A DNA stretch of 32,817 bases from Levilactobacillus spicheri DSM 15429 (lineage in GTDB: Bacteria > Bacillota > Bacilli > Lactobacillales > Lactobacillaceae). Positions 7,631-15,882 of the stretch are shown here, piece by piece. A program made the translations under genes and the position numbers. The notes below the pieces were generated by a model. That model was not told where the DNA came from. It made no database searches and saw only the letters and a program-made list of their open reading frames with translations. The stretch is taken from assembly GCF_001435095.1 (NCBI RefSeq), contig NZ_AZFC01000028.1, positions 1-32,817 of the forward strand. The letters run 5' to 3'. Numbering within the stretch: the stretch's first letter is position 1; every line of letters begins with the position of its first letter.

Positions 7631-7659
7631 TTTACACTTCCCGCAAACTAGCTTATAAT
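7631..7659 (+). promoter_or_regulatory. Promoter of the nucleotidase-like gene
   Basis: TTTACA (7631-7636) and TATAAT (7654-7659) with exactly 17 bases between. The leader then contains a GC-rich hairpin (TTTTCGG...CCGAAAA-like arms, about 7686-7723) before the ribosome site. Confidence 0.85.
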
Positions 7660-7754
7660 TTCTTTTAACACGTGATACATTCAGCGTTTTCGGTCCACCG
7701 GCTGACACCGGCCGAAATAGCGCCAGTAAGACGTCATTGGAGGGTGAACACATC

Positions 7755-9329
7755 ATGAAGTTGACAATTTTATCAACCAGCGATACACACGGGTACGTCT
7801 TTCCCACGAACTACGTGAAGAAGGGCAGTCACCAGGGGTTTGGGCTGGCGCGCGCGGCAACCGTCTTGGCCCGCGAGCAGGCGGCCGCCGAAGGCCCGGT
7901 TGTCACGATTGAAAACGGTGATTTTCTCGAAGGTTCTCCGCTGGCCTACTACGTCGCCCGGGTCCAAGCCGCCCGCGACCCCGAACCGTTAATGAACATT
8001 TACAACCAGATCGATTACGATTGCGGCATTTTGGGCAATCATGAATTTAATTATGGCCAGGCCTACCTACAAGCGGCGATTCACGACGCGCGCCGGCAGA
8101 TCCTCTGCGCCAACATTCTCGACCATAACGGTGACCCCGAATATGGTCGGCCCTACACCATCCTGGAAAAGGACGGCCTGAAGATCGGCGTCCTCGGCCT
8201 GACGACCCAAGCCGTCTATAAATGGGAAAAAGCGACCAACATCGACGGCCTGCAATTCGAGTCGGCCTACATCGCCGCCAAGAAGTACGTTCCCATTCTG
8301 CGGAAGCTCGCGGACGTGGTCGTGGTCTGTTACCACGGCGGCTTTGAGCGCGACCTAGCGACCGGCGAGCCCAACGACATCCACGTGGGCGAAAACGAAG
8401 CCTACCACATGTTACAGGACATTCCGGGCATCGACGCCCTGGTGACCGGTCACCAACACCGCCAAATCGCGACCAGCGTCTTCGACACGCCGATCACTCA
8501 ACCCGGCTTCCGGGGACAGGCCATCGGGAAGATCACCCTGGACCTGCACCGCGATGCGGACGGTCAGGTGACCGTGACCAACTACGACACCGCCCTGGTC
8601 TCCGCGGCGGATGCGCCGTTGGACGAAAAGGTCATCGACGCGGCGACCGGCCTGAACAATCAGGTCGCCCACTGGTTGGACCAACCGCTGGGCCACATCA
8701 ACGGGGACATGACCTTTACCGACCCCGAAGACGCGCGCCGGCACGAAACGCCCTACATTGAATTTATTCAACGGGTCCAGATGGCGACCATGGGGGCGGA
8801 CATCTCGGCCACGGCCCTCTTCAGTAACGAGGCACGCGGTTTCGAGAATCCCATCACCATGCGCAACATCATGACCAACTACGTTTACCCCAACGGGCTG
8901 TCGCTTCTGAACATCACCGGGGCCGACTTGCGGGCCGCCCTAGAGGTCAGTGCCCGCTACTTCAGCATTATCGACGGGAAAATCGGGGTCAATCCGGCCT
9001 TTATCCATCCGAAACACCGGCAGTACAATTACGACATGTACGAAGGCATCGACTACCGGCTGAACATCGCCCAACCGATGGGCCACCGGGTCGAGAACCT
9101 GACCTACCACGGTCAACCGGTCCGCGACGACCAGCCGCTGCGCATCGTCTTGAACCAGTACCGCGCGGTCGGCGGCGGCCACTACGGCATGTTCGGCGCC
9201 AACAAGATCATTGCGGAGAGCCAAAGTGCAATGAGCGAGCTGATTGCCGACTACCTGCAGGCCCACCCCGTCGTGGATGCGACCACTAACCAAAACTTCA
9301 GCGTGGTCAACGAACCACGGGAATCCTAA
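7755..9329 (+). CDS. Cytoplasmic metallophosphatase / 5'-nucleotidase-family enzyme
   Basis: 524 residues in two domains. The N-terminal calcineurin-like metallophosphatase domain shows SDTHG (Asp10, His12), ENGDFLEGS, GNHEFNYG (about 94-101), CYHGGFE and TGHQHR (about 231-236), the two-metal ligands of the family. The C-terminal half resembles the 5'-nucleotidase C-terminal substrate domain (NIMTNYVYPNGLSLLNITGADLRAALE). The likely reaction is hydrolysis of nucleoside monophosphates or 2',3'-cyclic nucleotides. There is no signal peptide, so unlike the exported UshA/CpdB type it should act in the cytoplasm, like YunD-type proteins. Start ATG 7755 has GGAGGG ten bases upstream; a TTG at 7737 overlaps that site and is rejected. 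The gene has its own promoter and terminator. Confidence 0.88.
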   Translation: MKLTILSTSDTHGYVFPTNYVKKGSHQGFGLARAATVLAREQAAAEGPVVTIENGDFLEGSPLAYYVARVQAARDPEPLMNIYNQIDYDCGILGNHEFNYGQAYLQAAIHDARRQILCANILDHNGDPEYGRPYTILEKDGLKIGVLGLTTQAVYKWEKATNIDGLQFESAYIAAKKYVPILRKLADVVVVCYHGGFERDLATGEPNDIHVGENEAYHMLQDIPGIDALVTGHQHRQIATSVFDTPITQPGFRGQAIGKITLDLHRDADGQVTVTNYDTALVSAADAPLDEKVIDAATGLNNQVAHWLDQPLGHINGDMTFTDPEDARRHETPYIEFIQRVQMATMGADISATALFSNEARGFENPITMRNIMTNYVYPNGLSLLNITGADLRAALEVSARYFSIIDGKIGVNPAFIHPKHRQYNYDMYEGIDYRLNIAQPMGHRVENLTYHGQPVRDDQPLRIVLNQYRAVGGGHYGMFGANKIIAESQSAMSELIADYLQAHPVVDATTNQNFSVVNEPRES

Positions 9330-9357
9330 ACCAGCACCACTAATTAACCAATTAACG

Positions 9358-9408
9358 AAGTGCCCCATGGACCCTAACCAGCGCGTTAGGAGCCATGGGG
9401 CACTTTTT
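9358..9408 (+). terminator. Intrinsic terminator after the nucleotidase-like gene
   Basis: AAGTGCCCCATGG (9358-9370) pairs with CCATGGGGCACTT (9393-9405), with an inner CCTAAC/GTTAGG stem and a run of T. Very strong. Confidence 0.92.
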
Positions 9409-9431
9409 TTGGCAACATAGTGCTAGCTGGC

Positions 9432-9584
9432 GCACCGTTCTGTCGGCTTTATTTCCCCGAGGTGGGCACGATTCCGAAACCTCGCCAAGCCCGCGAGTTT
9501 CCGGAACTCGGCCTGATTGTAAGCCAGCAAAAGACGCTGGCTAACAATCATTTCACCACGGGGAAAACGCCGACGCCACGGTGC
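9432..9584 (-). repeat. Structured repeat copy 6 (type B)
   Basis: The outer helix arms GCACCGTTCTGTCGGC (9432-9447) and GCCGACGCCACGGTGC (9569-9584) pair at both ends with a central mismatch; the inner part is GTCGGC/GCCGAC where copy 4 has GACGGCGG/CCGCCGTC. The main helix is TTTCCCCGAGGTG with CACCACGGGGAAA. The copy starts about 20 bases after the terminator. Confidence 0.85.
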
Positions 9585-9895
9585 TGGATGGTCGATAACA
9601 ATGACGCTGGGGACAAACCCGGCACCAATTATGTGAAAGGGGCGATTTCAACTAACATCTTAATCGTTCGCTTGAACAACCGGCCCACGCCAAGTTCATC
9701 CGGCGATTATCCCGAAACAAGACGACTAATCCCGATTATGACTGACTAAGTAGGCAATGACAATTTGGCCTAGCCACAGTCATTAGGCGGCTTCACACCA
9801 AGTAAGGCTTACCCGATTCAATGTCACCGGTTAATTCATGCTGACCTCTAAACGGTCAACGCAACCCCGTTGAACTGCCATTCATGACTAACGTT

Positions 9896-10048
9896 AGCGC
9901 AACAGAGGCGACTTGATGGTCGTGGTGAAATTGATGTTGGTCGGGGTATTTTCCCGGCCTACATCAAGGCCGAGCTCTAGAGACTCGTGATTTTCGAGGC
10001 TCTGGAGTCGTGCCCACCACGACCATCTTGCTCGCCGGCGTGGAGCGG
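9896..10048 (+). repeat. Structured repeat copy 7 (type A)
   Basis: The main helix GATGGTCGTGGTG (9915-9927) pairs perfectly with CACCACGACCATC (10015-10027). The outer helix is GGCGA/TCGCC. P3 is TTGATGTTGGTCGGG/CCCGGCCTACATCAA. P4 is a longer stem, GCTCTAGAG.CTCG/CGAG.CTCTGGAGT, with one U-G wobble on this strand. Confidence 0.88.
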
Positions 10049-10103
10049 CCATCCCCACCAATCAGAATAATTTTCTGGACAGTTATTCCTAAAAAAATCC
10101 AGC

Positions 10104-10136
10104 AAAAAACCGGCTCCCCCCCAAGGAGAACCGGTC
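10104..10136 (-). terminator. Intrinsic terminator of rny
   Basis: On the minus strand ACCGGTTCTCC and GGAGCCGGT pair around a G-rich loop and are followed by TTTTTT. It lies just after the rny stop codon. Confidence 0.85.
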
Positions 10137-10144
10137 ATCCTGCG

Positions 10145-11752
10145 TTAAGAAGCGGCGTTGGCCGCCTTTTTCTTTTTCTTCTTCTTTTTCTTTTCGTCGC
10201 CCACGTACTCGACCGCCGTGAGCTTGCGAATCGTGGTGATCCGAATCTTGCCGGGATAGGTCAGTTCCTTCTCGACCTGCTGGGCCACTTCCTGCGTCAG
10301 GTTGGCCGCCGCGTGGTCGTCCAGCGTCTGCGGGTTGACGATGATCCGTAACTCCCGCCCCGCTTGGATGGCGTAGCTTTCCGTCACCCCGTCGCGGTCG
10401 TTGGCAATCTTCTCCAAGGACCGCAGCCGGTTGATGTAATCCTCGACCGATTCGCTCCGGGCCCCTTGACGCGCCCCCGAAATGGCATCGGCCGCCGCGA
10501 CCAGCGCCGAAATCGGCGAGGTCTTCTCCACGTCCCCGTGGTGCGCGGCAATCGCATTGATGACGATGGGGTCTTCCCCGTACTTCTCGGCAAACTCGGT
10601 CCCAATCTCCACGTGGGTGCCCTCGACTTCGTGGTCAATGGACTTCCCTAAATCGTGGAGCAGGCCGGCCCGCCGCGCTAAGCGGGCGTCGTAGCCCAGC
10701 CGGGCCGCCATGGCACCGGCCAGCTGCGAGACCTCAATCGAATGTTGTAACACGTTTTGGCCGTAGCTGGTCCGGTACTTGAGCCGGCCAATCAGCTTCA
10801 TCAGGTCGGGGTGCATCCAGCCCACGTGCAAGCGGCTGACCGCCTGCTCGCCGACTTCCCAGAGACTGTGGTTGACGTCCCGTTGCGCATTTTCCACCTG
10901 CGTCTCGATCTGGTTGGCGGAGATCCGCCGACTGGCAATCAGGTTGGTCAGCGCCGTACGGGCCACTTCCCGGCGAATCGGGTCGTGAGTGCTGATGAAC
11001 AGCGTGGAGTTGTCGTCCGGCACGAAGATCAGGTCGGTCCCGGTCAGCGTCTCCAGCAAGCGAATGTGCTGGCCGTCGCGGCCGATAATCTTGCTGCGGA
11101 CCTCGCCGTTGGGCACGGTGACCGTGTGCTCGAGGTGTTCCTTGGGCAGGTCTTGCGGCCCACTCTCGGTCGCCGCTAAGACCACGTCCTTGGCCCACTT
11201 CTCCGCGTTGGCCTCGGCGTCATCGTTGAGCGCCTTGACCTCGATATCGCGGTCGCGTTTTAACGCCAAATCGGTGTCCTGTAAGACCACCTCTTCGGCT
11301 TCCTTGGTCGACATCGCCGCCTGTTCCGCCAACGTGGTGACCCGCTTGTCCCGCAAGGCGGTGGCTTGGTCGCGTAAGTCGTGGATCTTCTGGCGTTGCT
11401 GGTGGTTCGTCTGACTGCGTTCGTCTAATAAGCTGGTCTGGTCGTCTAAACGGACGGCCATCTGGTTCAACAATTGTTCGCGTTGCTGCCGGCGTTGTTC
11501 CCGCACGGCAATGTCGCTTTTTTGTTCGGTCAATTCATCCTTGACGGACTGTTGATACGCTAAGGTCTCGCGCCGACTTTTCGCCTGTAACGTCGCAATC
11601 TTCTGCTTCGTCTGGGCGGTCGCGTTCTCGATGATCTGCCGGGCTTGCGCCTGCACGGTCATCAATTTCTGAATGTGTCGGTGACGCCGGACGAGGTACC
11701 CCAGGATCAGTCCAATCACGAGTAGACCGATAATCAATCCGGTTACTAACAA
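10145..11752 (-). CDS. rny: Ribonuclease Y (membrane-anchored endoribonuclease) with poly-lysine tail
   Basis: 535 residues; initiates mRNA decay at the membrane. Order: one N-terminal transmembrane helix (about 3-20), a long coiled coil rich in Gln, Arg and Glu (about 25-190), a KH domain with SKIIGRDGQHIRLLE (about 215-275), and an HD domain with LLHDLGKSIDHEVEGTHVEIG (His366-Asp367) and AAHHGD. The C-terminal block YPGKIRITTIRKLTAVEYVGDE is family-typical, but the usual proteins end there. Here nine consecutive Lys and AANAAS are added. The TTG start has AAGGAG eight bases upstream. The neighbours are not the common recA/cinA or mutSL surroundings of rny in lactobacilli, so this could be a second copy; that cannot be decided from this window. 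Confidence 0.92.
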   Translation of the reverse strand: MLVTGLIIGLLVIGLILGYLVRRHRHIQKLMTVQAQARQIIENATAQTKQKIATLQAKSRRETLAYQQSVKDELTEQKSDIAVREQRRQQREQLLNQMAVRLDDQTSLLDERSQTNHQQRQKIHDLRDQATALRDKRVTTLAEQAAMSTKEAEEVVLQDTDLALKRDRDIEVKALNDDAEANAEKWAKDVVLAATESGPQDLPKEHLEHTVTVPNGEVRSKIIGRDGQHIRLLETLTGTDLIFVPDDNSTLFISTHDPIRREVARTALTNLIASRRISANQIETQVENAQRDVNHSLWEVGEQAVSRLHVGWMHPDLMKLIGRLKYRTSYGQNVLQHSIEVSQLAGAMAARLGYDARLARRAGLLHDLGKSIDHEVEGTHVEIGTEFAEKYGEDPIVINAIAAHHGDVEKTSPISALVAAADAISGARQGARSESVEDYINRLRSLEKIANDRDGVTESYAIQAGRELRIIVNPQTLDDHAAANLTQEVAQQVEKELTYPGKIRITTIRKLTAVEYVGDEKKKKKKKKKAANAAS

Positions 11753-11847
11753 AATAATGTCTCCTTAATTGGCCCCCGGAAAAGGTCCCGGGTGGTTGGT
11801 CAGGTTTCTCGTTAATTATACGCCACTTCGGGCCGCAACCCAACTGT

Positions 11848-12540
11848 TCAAACGGTGGGTTTGTCCATCGCGTTCGGCGTGAACAGCAGGAACAGCAAAA
11901 TCAGCTTGATGGCGCTGGCCACCCACAACACCGTCACCGTGGCAAACTTGGCCATCCCGGCGCCCAGGCCACAGCCCAGCAGGAAGGTCGCCAGGACTAA
12001 CGCGATGCGGTGCTGCTTCTTGCGCGCCGCCGGGTCCCGGTCGAACCAGGCCTTAAACGAATTGGTCGCCAGGTTCTTGGTGTTCCCGGTCATGATGCCG
12101 TTATTGATGGCGATGCCGCCGACCTGCCGAAAAATCGTCAGTTCGTAGCCGGCCACGATGCCCAGGAAGAAGATCAGCCACATGGTCGGCAGCGTATTCT
12201 GAAGTGCCGACAGGATGACGTAGACCACCACGTCGAAGAACATCAGCCAGCGCAGTTGCCGGCGTTTATTGCCCTGCCCGACGTGTTCGCTCAGTCCCTG
12301 AGCGACGAAGCACCCCAGGAAGTAGCCCACCCAGACGGGCACGTTGACCCAGGCGGCCGACCAGCCGTGTTCGACGAACTTGACCGCAAAGACCACCAGG
12401 TTCCCCGTTTGGGCGCTCACGAAGATGGCACCGTGATTCAAAAAGGTATCGGCGTCGATCATCCCCATCACGATGGTGGCCCCCAGGGTCAGAATCGTTT
12501 CCATCATCGGGCGAAATTGTTTCGTCCCCACTTGATCCAT
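11848..12540 (-). CDS. DUF1275 (YoaK-type) membrane protein
   Basis: About 230 residues with roughly six hydrophobic helices. The DUF1275 signature is visible near the N-terminus: GMIDADTFLNHGAIFVSAQTGNLVVF, and later GGIAINNGIMTGNTKNLA. Family members are integral membrane proteins whose function is not established. ATG 12540 has GGAG nine bases upstream. The in-frame ATG at 12549 touches the GGAG directly and is less likely. A promoter at 12581-12608 precedes it, so it is probably transcribed alone or with rny, which follows 95 bases downstream without an obvious terminator. Confidence 0.85.
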   Translation of the reverse strand: MDQVGTKQFRPMMETILTLGATIVMGMIDADTFLNHGAIFVSAQTGNLVVFAVKFVEHGWSAAWVNVPVWVGYFLGCFVAQGLSEHVGQGNKRRQLRWLMFFDVVVYVILSALQNTLPTMWLIFFLGIVAGYELTIFRQVGGIAINNGIMTGNTKNLATNSFKAWFDRDPAARKKQHRIALVLATFLLGCGLGAGMAKFATVTVLWVASAIKLILLFLLFTPNAMDKPTV

Positions 12541-12580
12541 CCGAAACATCTCCTATCAGCCCGGCCCACTGACCGGGAAA

Positions 12581-12608
12581 ATCATCCAATAGTGTTCCTT
12601 CTTGTCAA
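12581..12608 (-). promoter_or_regulatory. Possible promoter of the DUF1275 gene
   Basis: Minus strand TTGACA (12603-12608), 16-base gap, GATGAT (12581-12586). A CCCGG/CCGGG hairpin lies in the leader just before the ribosome site. Confidence 0.5.
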
Positions 12609-12680
12609 TTCCCGTCAGTGTAGCCGCGGTCACCGTAAGGTCTTGGGACCGAATGACTGCTTCTCTATCCGATCAATTCC

Positions 12681-13625
12681 CTACTTCACGTACTCCGCCA
12701 AGAAGGCCTTGACCTTAGCCGCATAGGTCTTGGGGCTGTGGCTGTACGACGCGGCGTGCTTGGCGCCCGGGACCACCAGCAATTGCTTCGGCCCCGCGTC
12801 CGCGCGGTAGACCTGGTAGACCATCTTGGTCGGCACGAAGGTGTCCGCGCCCCCGTGAATGAACAGCATCGGCTTGTGATTCTTCTTGACCGCGCTCAAA
12901 GCGTCGGCCTGTTTGAAGCTAAAGCCGGCCTTCAGCTTGGTCACGGCACTGGTCAGCGGCACCATCGGCCAGTACGGCAGGTTGTACATCTGCTTGGCCT
13001 GGTAGCGGATCTCCGCGTCGGCCGTGGTGTACCCGCAGTCCTCGATGTAGGCCTTGAGTTGCGTCGGCGTCTTCTGCCCGCTGGCCATCATGGTCGTGGC
13101 GCCCCCCATGGAGACCCCGAACAGGACGATTTGCGACTGCTTGCCCTGGCGCGCGATGACTTGGTTGATCCATTTAAGATAATCGCGGCTTTCGAAGTAA
13201 CCGTAGCTCATGGCCTGACCGCCACTCTGCCCCTGGGCCCGGTCATCGGGCACCAGCACGTTGTAGCCGAGCTGGTGGAACAGGCCGGCATAGCCGCCCA
13301 TCTGTTCCTTGCTGGAGGCGAAGCCGTGGACCAAGACCACCGTCTTTTTCGTGGCCTTGGCGGCGGGCACGTAGTCGGCGACCAATTTAAAATGAGCGTC
13401 GGCCGCTTTTTCGGTCCAGCGGTACTTGTGCGCCGTCTGGAACCAGTGTTTCTGGGTGTATAACGGGTCGCTGGTCTTCAAGACCGTGGGGGCCCCAATG
13501 AAGCTCTTTTTCCCCCGGGCGACCGTTAAGTTATAAAAATACAGACTGGCGCCGATCAGCGCCACGATGACCAAGACCACCAGGGTTCCCAACCCCAGTA
13601 GCCAGTGCTTTTGTCGTTTACTCAT
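12681..13625 (-). CDS. Membrane-anchored alpha/beta hydrolase (YqkD-like)
   Basis: 314 residues. One N-terminal hydrophobic helix (LLGLGTLVVLVIVALIGASLYF, about 9-30) serves as a signal anchor, so the catalytic domain probably faces outward. Hydrolase features: VVLVHGFASSKEQMGG (oxyanion loop), GVSMGG nucleophile elbow with the catalytic Ser, FIHGGADTFVPTKM with the likely Asp, and PGAKHAASY with the likely His. The substrate is not predictable; homologs include B. subtilis YqkD. Start ATG 13625 follows AGGGGG at good spacing. A longer reading frame to 13679 lacks a ribosome site and would run through the promoter. No clear terminator follows. Confidence 0.87.
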   Translation of the reverse strand: MSKRQKHWLLGLGTLVVLVIVALIGASLYFYNLTVARGKKSFIGAPTVLKTSDPLYTQKHWFQTAHKYRWTEKAADAHFKLVADYVPAAKATKKTVVLVHGFASSKEQMGGYAGLFHQLGYNVLVPDDRAQGQSGGQAMSYGYFESRDYLKWINQVIARQGKQSQIVLFGVSMGGATTMMASGQKTPTQLKAYIEDCGYTTADAEIRYQAKQMYNLPYWPMVPLTSAVTKLKAGFSFKQADALSAVKKNHKPMLFIHGGADTFVPTKMVYQVYRADAGPKQLLVVPGAKHAASYSHSPKTYAAKVKAFLAEYVK

Positions 13626-13655
13626 TTCTTTTCCCCCTATAAATGCCTTAGGTTC

Positions 13656-13684
13656 AGTATACGAAGTTCGTCCCGCCAACGCAA
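13656..13684 (-). promoter_or_regulatory. Promoter of the hydrolase gene
   Basis: Minus strand TTGCGT (13679-13684), 17 bases, TATACT (13656-13661). Its -35 box lies 17 bases from the -10 of the divergent pepF promoter, so the two promoters share their -35 zone. Confidence 0.7.
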
Positions 13685-13695
13685 TCGTTAAGAAA

Positions 13696-13706
13696 TTTGC
13701 TATAAT
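13696..13706 (+). promoter_or_regulatory. Extended -10 promoter of pepF
   Basis: TTTGCTATAAT: a perfect -10 preceded by TGn, with no good -35, as is usual for extended -10 promoters. Transcription should start near 13713, giving a leader of about 280 bases that contains repeat copy 8. Confidence 0.65.
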
Positions 13707-13782
13707 ATAGCCAACTTATGGTGAGTTAAGGGGCATATCCCCCGACCGACGAGGAAGCAGGTCAGGAGTGTGTTCAGCTGGA

Positions 13783-13925
13783 GGGCCAGGCAAAAATGGG
13801 CTCAGGGGTGAAATTTGTCTAAGTCGGCGGTTTTCAGCCGGCTTAGACAAAGGTCGGTCTGCGAGACCTGGGCTACGGGCTCGCAGCCGCGCCCACCCCG
13901 TTCCAGCCCAATTTTTGCCTGGCCC
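13783..13925 (+). repeat. Structured repeat copy 8 (type C), inside the pepF leader
   Basis: The longest outer helix of the family: GGGCCAGGCAAAAATG (13783 on) continuing to 13802 pairs with 13905-13925, about 20 bp with one bulged T. Internal loop CA/GTTCC as in copy 2, then GGGGTG/CACCCC. P3 is TTTGTCTAAGTCGGC/GCCGGCTTAGACAAA (13814-13828/13837-13851); P4 is GGTCTGCGAG/CTCGCAGCC (13856-13865/13880-13888). The core is diverged (GGTCGGTCT...AGCCGCGCCC). It is single, between a promoter and the pepF start, so it should be transcribed in its sense orientation. Confidence 0.88.
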
Positions 13926-13995
13926 GGAAGCGACTTCTGGTTCATCCCCCTCACCATCATCACATTTTTCACGCTTAGAAAGGCGGTTTTGCCCA

Positions 13996-15819
13996 ATGAC
14001 CTATTCGTTAAACTGGGACCTCGATTCGCTCTTTAGTGGCGGCATCCACTCGGCCCAGCTCAAAGCTAAATTCACGCAACTCAAAACTGACACCGCATCG
14101 CTTGGCGACCTGCTCGACCGCTGGGACGCCGCTAGTGACGCCCCCGACTTCCCCCAATTCCGCAAGCTGATTACCCAGCTGCAGGCCATCGAAGCCGGCA
14201 TCGGCCAGGCCGGTCTCTTCATCACCGCCGTGGGGTCGGCCGACATCCAGAACCCCGACGTCGCCCCGATGGAAGCTCGGCTCCAGACGCTGAGCACCCA
14301 GGTCAAGACGGTCAGCGACAAGCTCGAAAAGGTCCTGGTCCAGGTTCCCGATAAGACCTTTACCGCGATGCTGGCCCAGCCCGACCTGCAACCCATCGCC
14401 TTCAACCTGACCGAGATGCGCGACGAGGGCAAGGAACTGCTCGACGACAAGACCGAGAATCTGATCAACCAGCTCAACCTCGACGGCAAGTCCGCCTGGA
14501 GCAGTCACTACGACTCCCTGGTCGCCACGGTCAGCGTCCCGTTCCACGACGCCAGCGGCAACCCGGTCACCTTGTCGGCCGGCCAAGCTGATAACAACCT
14601 GCTGGGCAACGCCGACCCGACCTACCGGGCACACCTGTTGCCCGCCTGGGAAAAAGCCTGGACGGATAAGGAACAGCTTTTCGCCGACACCTTGAATCAC
14701 CTGGCCGGCTTCCGGCTGACCGAGTACAAGGCCCACGGCATCGACGACTTCCTACAGGAACCCCTGAAGCAGAACCGGATGAGCGCCCAGACGCTCAAGA
14801 CCATCTGGCGGGTCGTCGACGACAACAAGCAATTCTTACTCGACTACCTCGACCGTAAAGCCGCGTTGCTGGGCAAGAAGCACGCCGGATGGCAGGACGT
14901 CGAAGCACCCCTGAATCTGCCCGGCAGTCAGGAGCACCACTTCACCTTCGACGAGGCCGCGGCCTTCATCATCAAGCACTACGGGGAGTTTTCCCCGAAG
15001 ATGGCGGCCCTGGCACAACACGCCTTCGAGCACCGCTGGATCGAGGCCGAGGACCGCGCGGGCAAGGCCCCGGGCGGCTGGATGGAAAGCGCCCCGGAGA
15101 CCGACGAGTCGCGGATCTTCATGACCTTTACCGGCTCCCCCAACGACGTGTCGACCTTGGCCCACGAACTCGGGCACGCCTTTCACTCCAGCGTCATCGG
15201 TGACTTGCCGTTCCTGCGGCAGGGCTACGCGATGAACGTGGCGGAGACCGCCTCGACCTTCGGGGAGCTCATCGTGGCCGACGCCAACGTCAAGGCCGCC
15301 ACCAGCGACGCGGAAAAGATTTCACTGATCAACGCCAAGATGGACAACCCGGTCGCGATGTTCCTCAACATTCGGGCACGCTTCCTCTTCGAAACGCGCT
15401 TCTACCAGCTCCGGCAGAAGAAGCTGGTCACGCCGGCCGAGCTCAACGAACTGATGCTCAACGCCCAGAAGGAAGCCTTTGGCCACGACCTGTCAACCTA
15501 CTCGCCCCACCTCTGGGCCAGCAAGCTGCACTTCTACATCGACGAACCGGCCTTCTACAACTTCCCGTACGTCTTCGGCTACCTCTTCAGTCTGGGCATC
15601 TACGCCAAGGCCCAACAGACCGGGAACTTCGAGGATCAATACATCGCGCTGTTGCGGGACACGGCCAACATGTCGACCGAAGACCTCGCCCAAAAGCACC
15701 TGGGCGTCGACCTGACCCAACCCGACTTCTGGTTGAACGGCGTGGCGCTGATCAAGCGCGACGTCGCCGAGTTCATGCGCCTCACCGATCCGTTGGTCAA
15801 ATCGGCAAATGGCCGGTAA
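13996..15819 (+). CDS. pepF: M3-family oligoendopeptidase (PepF type)
   Basis: Cytoplasmic zinc metallopeptidase of 607 residues that degrades oligopeptides of intermediate length, such as those brought in by Opp. The zinc-binding HELGH motif is at about 390-394 (STLAHELGHAFHS), followed by the downstream Glu region NVAETASTFGE. The C-terminal part (YSPHLWASKLHFYIDEPAFYNFPYVFGYLFSLGIYAKAQ) is typical of the M3B clade. ATG 13996 has GAAAGG about 12 bases upstream; the much longer open frame to 13768 only reads through the leader and repeat. Regulation may include the repeat in the leader. The window also encodes two peptide importers, which fits a role in peptide use. Confidence 0.92.
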   Translation: MTYSLNWDLDSLFSGGIHSAQLKAKFTQLKTDTASLGDLLDRWDAASDAPDFPQFRKLITQLQAIEAGIGQAGLFITAVGSADIQNPDVAPMEARLQTLSTQVKTVSDKLEKVLVQVPDKTFTAMLAQPDLQPIAFNLTEMRDEGKELLDDKTENLINQLNLDGKSAWSSHYDSLVATVSVPFHDASGNPVTLSAGQADNNLLGNADPTYRAHLLPAWEKAWTDKEQLFADTLNHLAGFRLTEYKAHGIDDFLQEPLKQNRMSAQTLKTIWRVVDDNKQFLLDYLDRKAALLGKKHAGWQDVEAPLNLPGSQEHHFTFDEAAAFIIKHYGEFSPKMAALAQHAFEHRWIEAEDRAGKAPGGWMESAPETDESRIFMTFTGSPNDVSTLAHELGHAFHSSVIGDLPFLRQGYAMNVAETASTFGELIVADANVKAATSDAEKISLINAKMDNPVAMFLNIRARFLFETRFYQLRQKKLVTPAELNELMLNAQKEAFGHDLSTYSPHLWASKLHFYIDEPAFYNFPYVFGYLFSLGIYAKAQQTGNFEDQYIALLRDTANMSTEDLAQKHLGVDLTQPDFWLNGVALIKRDVAEFMRLTDPLVKSANGR

Positions 15820-15833
15820 GCCCTAACGGAGCG

Positions 15834-15842
15834 TGGTATAAT
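15834..15842 (+). promoter_or_regulatory. Extended -10 promoter of the XRE gene
   Basis: TGGTATAAT, a perfect -10 with the TGn extension, in the 63-base gap after pepF. No pepF terminator is visible, so read-through from pepF is also possible. Confidence 0.6.
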
Positions 15843-15882
15843 GGATTTAGTGAATAAAACCATTAGTAAAGTGGGTGAGTAG

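Larger units (their letters stand above)
9432..10048. repeat. Composite paired-repeat unit 3 (B / spacer / A)
   Basis: About 617 bp: minus-strand type B, a 311 bp spacer (9585-9895), plus-strand type A. It has the same order as unit 2. The spacer is diverged but keeps traces of the unit 2 spacer (CGGCCCACRC, a TCATG block and a CCGTTGAACTGCC-like block before the A end). No credible gene in the spacer. It fills the convergent gap between the nucleotidase-like gene and rny. Confidence 0.65.

Noticed and set aside
7404-7807. Two minus-strand 66-codon frames upstream of and overlapping the nucleotidase gene
   Set aside because: No ribosome sites, one starts inside a terminator region and the other overlaps the start of a well-supported gene; both are shadows.
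9420-9749. 109-codon open frame through repeat copy 6 and its spacer
   Set aside because: It reads through the hairpins, lacks a ribosome site and has no recognisable protein features. Similar frames cross the other repeats and are by-products of their G+C-rich palindromes.
13768-13995. N-terminal extension of PepF back to 13768
   Set aside because: It would translate the structured repeat and has no ribosome site; M3 peptidases begin at the later ATG.
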